Source of the DNA: Siphonodentalium dalli
Taxonomy: Eukaryota; Mollusca; Scaphopoda; Gadilida; Siphonodentaliidae
DNA: 64,000 bases
Reading direction: 5' to 3'
Assembly: GCA_032622095.1 (NCBI GenBank)
Contig: CP136069.1
Span: 107,350,278 to 107,414,277 of the forward strand
The notes below the pieces were generated by a model. That model saw only the letters and a list, made by a program, of their open reading frames with translations, was not told the origin of the DNA and ran no database searches. This document shows, piece after piece, positions 57,067 to 64,000 of the stretch. Position numbers and translations under genes: made by a program. How positions within the stretch are numbered: the first letter of the stretch is position 1; each line of letters opens with the position of its first letter.

Positions 57067-59672
57067 AATCTGATCACTTTCAATAGGTCATTATAGGATT
57101 CTCTGAATTTGATATAATTTTCACTTTCCCCCACGTAAAGCGACCTTAGTCGACAGATGTATGATACACTGGCTGAGTCCATGACAAATGGTTTATGTAG
57201 CATTGCTTCTTTCATTTAATTGAGGCTCACCTCGTTAAAAACGGAGATTAATCATATTTGTTTACAAATTTCATTTCAGTTTTGACAAACTATTACGACA
57301 GAAATGAGTTTGTTTCAATGCGAAAGTTATCTAACTTGATTCCCGACCTGAAAATTTCTGCACATATGTAACCGTTTCATACAAAGATAATTGATAATGC
57401 AGGGCAGGCTGGCCATCCAGCGGCCTCATTCCCCTTCCCAACCTTGACAGATAAACATTGGTCACAAAATATCCACAGACCAACTCAGCCCCCTTTTTAC
57501 TCAGGACAAGCGATCACCGACACTGATGATTAACAGATTGCAAGGATTGAAGGAATCCTGCACTTGGTGCCTGAATAAATCATGATCAATAGCGTGGACC
57601 ACATGCACAGTTGTCTGCACCATCCTGGGTAATGCCAGAGCTACTTTATAGAGAGATAGGACACTCAGCACTAAACCTGTAATTACCTCCGCTGATGCCT
57701 GAGAGGGTCCACACACTGGGTCTCTAATGAAATTGCATTGGAAACCTCTACCTACATTATATAAAACGATGATTAAGTTTCAATTAACAGCATGAATGAA
57801 ATCATTTCACTTTTATAAAATTGAGGAAACCTAGCACTGTGTTCTTATCAGTTCAGATAATTAAATTAAAAATGTGTGTGGCTCTGGTGAATAATGCTGA
57901 TAACATAAGACTTATGACGGAATTGGTGGAAAATATGTGTGGGTTATAAGCAAACATATCAATATGGTGGCATACATATGCCACTGATTGTGAATATATT
58001 ACTTCCGAAACACAAGAAAGGTCTACTTTATCTTTTTTCGTATGTGATATATATGAGAAACTATAGGGGAATAATTAAAATGCCTCCCACATAGAGGAAA
58101 TCCATGGCCAGAATTGTGGGGTACATAATGTCTATAAAGGCATACCTGCTTTTAGTTCATTAACTTGAGATCAAAGAAAGACGATCTGTTTTAATTTGGT
58201 TTCTATACGAAGCTTCAATGTTCCTGCTTGTTGTCTCAAGTGCAAGGAAATGGCTACTTTTTAGTGATAAACATCAAATTTTTCTCCCAACAGGGCGCCG
58301 GGTATGTGCTTCCCATATACAGCCACATTCTTGATTATTATACATAGATGTATGGCCAATTACTTATAGTATATTAGCATGTGAATGCGCCAAACAAAAA
58401 TGTGCTTTAAAAACCGAACAGATATCAGTAAAATTATCAATTGCTTTATCGATAAAACAACTTGCATCCTGTTTCTATTCTCATAGGCAGCCTTCACCTT
58501 GGTAATAAACATTCTGATTCATTGTAGATAGGAGCTATTTATCTCGCAAGATCACGCGTTTGGTTTACATATTGGAGTGAACAAAAAACATAGTTTGTTT
58601 ACGGTAGAGTTTTGACCGATAATTTGTTGATTGGATTGTATTCAGCAGTTGAGCAGTTTACTCAACATTTTAGTCAACGTTGCTTGGTGGTATAGTTACC
58701 CTACGGACAAGTGATTGTTGAGTAAAGTTTAGTCAACAAGATTTTCAGTGTATGATATCCCTCATATGACACCATATGTATCATAAATATGGGAGGCTGT
58801 TTTCACATTTATTAATAATTGGATTTAAGCGTAATTCCAGATATTTCCCTTGTGAACTCACATACCAAAATCTTTGATATCTGTTGAGGGCTGTTCGGAA
58901 TAACGCCCGGACAACTTTTAGGGACGGATAGAACCCATTCCTATATCCTCCATCTAAATTAGGTTCAGAATAAAAGTAGGGTCGGGAAAACTGAAGCCTA
59001 TTCTCAGACTATATGATTTTTAACACCAAATCTCAAATTGATATAATTATTCAACAATGAAATCAGGTTTTTATTTTTTTTTCTCCATATATTTTGGAAA
59101 CAGTTTACAAGTTTATCAATATGGAGAATACAATAATGCATTGTCAAAGAAGCATAATTTGAATTAACGCTTGCAAAGTACAATTTCTTTGGCTTCGGGG
59201 TAAAAATATTTGATTCGAGTCGAAAAACCCTCCCATCAAAGCTCAGAGTGATCAGATATCTATTTTTTAAATATATTATTTTATACTGTTAGTGACATGG
59301 TAAAAAGTTGATGAGAAGACGGTCTCGGACCAAATTGCGGATGAAGATGGTAACTCTAAAATCAAGTGGCTTTCGTGTGTTTCGTTGAACAAAATATTGA
59401 TAAATAATAGATTTTGGAAAATTTTATATTATAGTCGACTGTGGCTAGCGTTATTTTTGGGCAATTAATCGATTCTAATAACTGAAACGGTATTTAAAAA
59501 ACTGTTGTTGTTGGAATCGGCTGATATGGGGACCATCAAATCGGATTGAGAACCTTTAATTAATTCTGTGTTTAGAGACATCCTTAAATTTAAGAATTGT
59601 ATCTGAAATGTGGTGATTAATTCATTTTATCACATAATTAGCCACTATATCCGTTTTCATAATTTTGAGTAA
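57067..59672. other. No recognised gene
   Basis: A minus-strand open stretch at 57501-57716 follows a possible acceptor (CCTCTCAG) and has balanced composition, but I cannot match it to UBR5 or another family. A piece TAACTCTAAAATCAAGTGGC at 59351 matches the repeat unit at 42170. Otherwise nothing. Confidence 0.3.
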
Positions 59673-62191
59673 GGGAGCATGTCAAAACCTCTTTCGCATA
59701 TGCGAAAATATTGTCGATAATGTCGAAAAAGTTTTGTCGTAAATGTGCAAAAACGAAATGTCGGAAATGACGAAAAATAATGTGATAACGTCGAAAGCGA
59801 CTGGCCAAAAAGTGCGATAATGTCGAAACCACAACAGACCAAAATTTCCGTAAAATGTCGAAACTTTCGACAACGCGAAATTCGCAACGTCGAAACATTG
59901 ATCGTTATTCGCAAATGACGAAAAGTTGACGGAAAAGTTAAAACATCGATACGATGTTGTCGCACTTTGTAAATTCGCGCATTTATTTTTGCCTTCTGCA
60001 TAATCCGCAGATGCCAGCTGAATTTTGATTGGCTGAATTGTGTGAAGGAAAATAAAGTTCAGCCAAAGGCCATACAAACAACTCTATGCGGTTAACACAC
60101 AAGTACAATGACTTGACAGTTCGACTGTTTTGATAGATATGAGTTCGCGCGAGTCCTAATTACTCCAAATGTGTGAAGCGGTGACATTTAGCAACAGGCT
60201 ATACAAACATATAGGCCTACTGACATATAATAACGTATACCGGTCCTCACAACTATGCGTGGACTGTGCGACAGTTTTGTTGTTGTTGTCGTGGTGTCTT
60301 CTCAATTAGTGAACAATGGTTTAACTCGTTGGACAAAACCAACATATCTGATATATGAAATTCCAAAATGAAGCGAATTGATGTCATAATATCAGTTCGA
60401 TCATGGCTAGAAACAGTGATTAAATCGAATAGATCTATCGTTAGCGGACATACATATACGCAGTTGGGAAAATATTAGGCCAGCAGTTTACACAGGTCGA
60501 CATAGTACGAAGAGGGTAGGGTTTTCACAACCCTAGGCATCACACATCTAACAGAAAAAAAGATGAAATCACACAGAAATTTTAAACCAGCTGCACCCAC
60601 CCACAACGGGAGGGACAACCGTCCATCCAGCATTTGAAGCAATAGGCCCGATATAGAACAAGCCCTCATCACATTGTATTAACGCCTGACATATATAGAG
60701 AGAGAGCCATATCATTGTTTTATAATGGTATGTATATCATTATCCATGTTTTTATCATTCATTCAATAAAGAATCGAGAAAAACATAACACTCAACTCCT
60801 CTGCCAGTCAATGATACCCAAAGACGAAACTAGGGTTGGCCTGGGAAATTACAGTGCTAAAAATAGCACAACACGTGGAAATTCCAAACTATTCTATGTT
60901 TTGTATTAACTTAACTTTGTCGCATCTGATCGCTGATATATATTGAATAAAATGTGTCGATTTGAAATAAAAGTCGCCGACTAATTAATCATGATAACGC
61001 TGCGCTCCGATATCTATCTAACAATGATTTCATACTTAAATTGCGAAAATGGAAGCATTGCTTACAACAAAACCACCACCGGGTTTATGGTACTTTCAGA
61101 ATGCCATAGACTAAAACGAGAATGTGACGATGCCGTAAACATTAAAATATGTGTTAAATATGTTGCACATTAAAATATGTGTCTGGTCTAGAAAGACAGA
61201 CTGAAACTGTAGAAATTAACTCTACGTGGCATACGGAAAGTATACTATAAATCGGGGTTGTGGAATAATTTATTGTCGTCCTTGGCTGTATTCTTTTATT
61301 CATAATAGTTCGCACAATTAAATGGTGACGGTTTACCCAAAGTGAAGACAAGTTACATAATCACACACAAAAACGATTTTCGAAATAAAAATTTGCATTG
61401 TTTACGGTACCACTCTGCGATAATGCGACGGTGTAGCAATTATTGCTCGAGATTTAGGGGGACTTCAGCCAGTACTGTAATATTTACTGTAAACCAGTGA
61501 TGCAATATCACTGCTGTAAACCCACGGATTTGCGGCCACCGTGTGACATCAAAACGTAGGAAATGATTGTGTAGGCCTATCCTATTATATAAATAGGGTC
61601 TGGGAATAATTTATTTGGGACTTTAATCTTCTATTAATAATAGTTCATTATTAAACGAAGTTTGAATTGTCCGATATTAACCAAATCGGAGATTTCAGTA
61701 GATTGGAGAAATTTACTAATAGGCCTACATATATAAACTCCGATCAAATCCGAATTGTTGATTAAATCAATGGAATTCTTATGATAAAAACTCCGATCTG
61801 AGGAATTTCAGCATGGACACCGACATCTTCCCGTTCGCGACACATCAGTATAAAACTGCGACTATGGAGTATTTATTGAACACAAACTGTCCTGCCAATC
61901 ATATCGACACAACAGCAATATTGACGGATATAATGCTGCAATCTTGACGAAAACAAACACTGCGAAAATATGTCGAAACAGAACAGCGAACATTTGAGCA
62001 AAACTGTGAAACAAAACTGCGATAATTGCGAAAACATCGAACCAAGACAGCGAAAATGACGAAAACGTAGAACGTTACATCGTGCGATAATGACGGAAAA
62101 ACTCCGATAATGTCGGGAAAAAAACGACGTCAATGACGCCACATTTTTCGCACTTTTTTCGCATATGCGAAAGAGGTTTTGACATGCTCCC
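59673..62191. mobile_element. PIF/Harbinger-like non-autonomous transposon 2 (2.5 kb)
   Basis: It has a perfect TAA duplication (59670-59672, 62192-62194). TIRs begin GGGAGCATGTCAAAACCTCT and run for 36 bp into a perfect 16-bp palindrome TTTCGCATATGCGAAA. The subterminal 300 bp at each end are arrays of TGTCGAAAA / TGTCGATAATG motifs. No transposase frame is present. The same plan (TAA duplication, G-rich TIR, palindrome, motif array) is seen in the element at 23528 although the sequences differ. Confidence 0.85.
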
Positions 62192-62299
62192 TAAGACACA
62201 CGTGTATTATCGCCACGCGACATGACGCACGCGCAGTGCTTAGCGCAATGATATCGATGTCAATACCGGAACTATTTCTGCTTTGTTTACAAAATAAAA

Positions 62300-62880
62300 A
62301 TGTCGACATGTGATCCGAATTCCGATGTTAATATGTACGCAGTAGGATCATCAGTCAAAATAGACAATGAAGGCGTTGGGAAGATAGAACGTGTTATTCA
62401 ATCAACACACGGGGCCATTTTCATTGTGAAATTGGATGGAATTGACTTCACGGTGAATTTGAAACAAGAAAGGTTGTCACTCATTCAGAATCAGACGACA
62501 CGTGTGAACTCGCAAAACGTAAACACGGATGAAAGATTTATATTTGTGCCTACTACAGAAATTCAAGATTATGTAGACGCTCAGGTCAATAAAAATACTC
62601 TCTCAAAACATATTATGACATGAAACTCCTTAAATCGTTCATGCATAGTCCTCAGATTAATGTTGACAGACCCATCCATGAAATTTCGCCAGATCAGCTG
62701 TGCCTTATTTTGAGCAAGTTCTTTCTCGGGGTCAGGAAACAAGGAGGGGCTGAATATGAACCGTCAACATTAGGTGGATTTATGTCCAGTTTTGACAGAT
62801 TGAAACGGTGTGATTATGGTTTTCAAATAGCTACAAGCACAGAATTCATGAAAGTTCGCGAAGTGTTGAAGGCTAAACAG
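62300..62880 (+). pseudogene. Broken second DUF3504/KIAA1958-like copy, N-terminal half
   Basis: An ATG at 62300 opens a 107-codon frame with a small basic N-terminal region. It then reads EIQDYVDAQVNKNTLSK, the DUF3504 N-terminal helix motif. One base is missing in the A-run near 62605-62609; after a shift the protein continues YYDMKLLKSFM, PIHEISPDQL, FFLGVRKQGGAEYEPSTLGG and SFDRLKRCDYGF to VREVLKAKQ, the standard core-binding region of the family. At 62881 the coding sequence stops abruptly at the head of repeat family F, so the catalytic domain is absent from the window. It starts only 108 bp after the right end of a Harbinger-like element. It is divergent from the 53.6-56.3 kb gene, so it is a separate paralogue or old copy, not a recent duplication. 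Confidence 0.75.
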
Positions 62881-64000
62881 ACAAGACAGTCAATGACTGT
62901 GGGGTCGCTCACCAGACTGCAAAGACTGGGACTCTGGAGACCAAAACAGTCAGCACTTTTCATAATCACTTTAAAAGAAGTAGATTTAAACAGGATATGT
63001 GGCTAGAGAGACTTCAAGTATGTAGCTTGGTGAAAATCCACCTTGAAATTGCCAACTGTACACTACTGATCACCCCCCTCCTCCAGCTCAACAAGTCCCC
63101 TCCCGACCGGGCTCCAGACTCCCAAGTCTTAGGTTGGAATTTCACAACCGACACCTCAAACTTTCTCAATTGTTGGAAATTTCCAATCTCACAAGCGCCT
63201 TTTTCTAAAACCATTTAAACATGTTTGAAGCCCAATTATCCATGGACCCAAAACACAATACATGTATGTCAGACCAATCAGTCAGGTGGTTCCAAGGTAG
63301 ATGTTTTAATGAATTTGGTATTTCGATGATTTTATTGGACACAAAAGTGTTAACTCCCCATAGCCTGCCATTTCTTGACAGGTTGACCTCATTTTAACAA
63401 ATCTGAATCTCAGTCACTAAAGGATCCTCCTGATTCCTCCATACTATATGTATTAAAGCTAAATAGTCCAAACTCTCTTGAGAAGACATTTTAAGAATTA
63501 CTATAGAGACATATAGTTATGTCCCTGGTCCCACGGTGGGACCAGGGAGATAACTATATGTCTCTATAGTAATTCTCCCACCCTATTTAACCTGGTGACC
63601 CTATCTGAATAAATTTGAATCCCAGACACCAAAGAACCCTTCATACATATCATAAATATCAGTAAAATAGACCTGATGGTCCTTGTGAAGGAAGGATATT
63701 AAGAGGGAAACTGTCCTTCGCTTGGCCCCTATTTGACCAGGTGACCCCATTAAAAAAAATCTGCATTGCAGTCAAGGAAGAACATTCCATTCTATATAAG
63801 CCAACTAGTTCTTGCGAACATATTTTAAGAATTACTATGTAGTGAAATAGTTAAGTCTCTTGCTCTGGCCTTATTTGACTTTGTGATCCCATTTTCACAA
63901 AGGATAAGAATTAACTTCCCCAGTTGAAGTTGGTGATATTCACCCATTGGGCACCTCATTTATGAATTTTATCTTCTGCAAATTAGGGGATATAGAAACT
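62881..64000 (+). mobile_element. Family F element, 5' part (runs off the window)
   Basis: Head ACAAGACAGTCAATGACTGT at the exact point where the DUF3504 pseudogene ends; spacer with CACAACCGACACCTCAAAC; monomers from about 63350. An internal inverted repeat, GGACCAGGGA.ATAACTATAT and its complement (63480-63575), lies in the monomers. The tail is outside. Confidence 0.65.

Noticed and set aside
1-64000. tRNA, rRNA or other structural RNA genes
   Set aside because: No stretch with the T-arm consensus plus acceptor pairing and no rRNA-like conserved block was found by eye on either strand.

Overview
This is a stretch of eukaryotic, very probably molluscan, nuclear DNA. It is AT-rich, has spliced exons with GT..AG boundaries separated by introns of about 20 kb, and carries dense families of roughly 120-160 bp tandem repeats ending in GACGG-type microsatellites. 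That architecture matches the pearl / HINE (Helentron-associated) elements known from bivalves and other molluscs. No rRNA, tRNA, CRISPR or bacterial-type operon was seen.

The host gene is UBR5 (the HECT-type E3 ubiquitin ligase, fly hyd), read on the minus strand. Three consecutive coding exons lie at 47250-47468, 29661-29889 and 7433-7558. They splice in phase and encode the linker and the N-lobe of the HECT domain. The catalytic C-lobe lies left of position 1 and the rest of the protein lies right of position 47468. The two complete introns (22.1 and 17.4 kb) are filled with transposons.

A second, plus-strand gene of four exons (53608-56333) encodes a DUF3504 / KIAA1958-like protein, a family derived from the tyrosine recombinase of Crypton transposons. 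It keeps the R-H-R-H-Y catalytic set but has one in-frame TAA in exon 1. A related, frameshifted N-terminal fragment lies at 62300-62880, where a repeat cuts it off.

Mobile elements, left to right: pearl/HINE-like families A (1-3353, 14470-20922, head at 53005), B (334, 4387-5080, 7698, 8279-9624, 22193-29190, 29904, 49425-50935) and F (21036, 44071-46557, 62881-end). Two abutting canonical Helitrons lie at 9641-11231, one inverted at 33873-34361 and one of another type at 41971-43562. A 3.1 kb foldback element holds an inverted 24-bp minisatellite (11386-14469). A composite long-TIR element lies at 16001-20749. Two PIF/Harbinger-like transposons carry TAA target duplications (23528-27980, 59673-62191), and three hAT-type elements carry perfect 8-bp duplications (30060-30980, 42296-43481, 48003-49086). 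A TIR element lies at 31291-32638. A decayed Ngaro/DIRS-type tyrosine-recombinase retrotransposon with an SGNH hydrolase (about 34362-41970) has a 5'-truncated LINE inserted in its reverse transcriptase.

The layout is a nesting record: hAT inside Helitron, LINE inside Ngaro, Harbinger inside a pearl-like element, and hAT inside repeat F. Several of these insertions are exact enough to reconstruct the empty sites. The most unusual signals are a sequence phrase shared by six otherwise different tandem-repeat families, the subterminal motif arrays in five unrelated TIR transposons, and the intron-bearing Crypton-derived gene with a second broken copy nearby.
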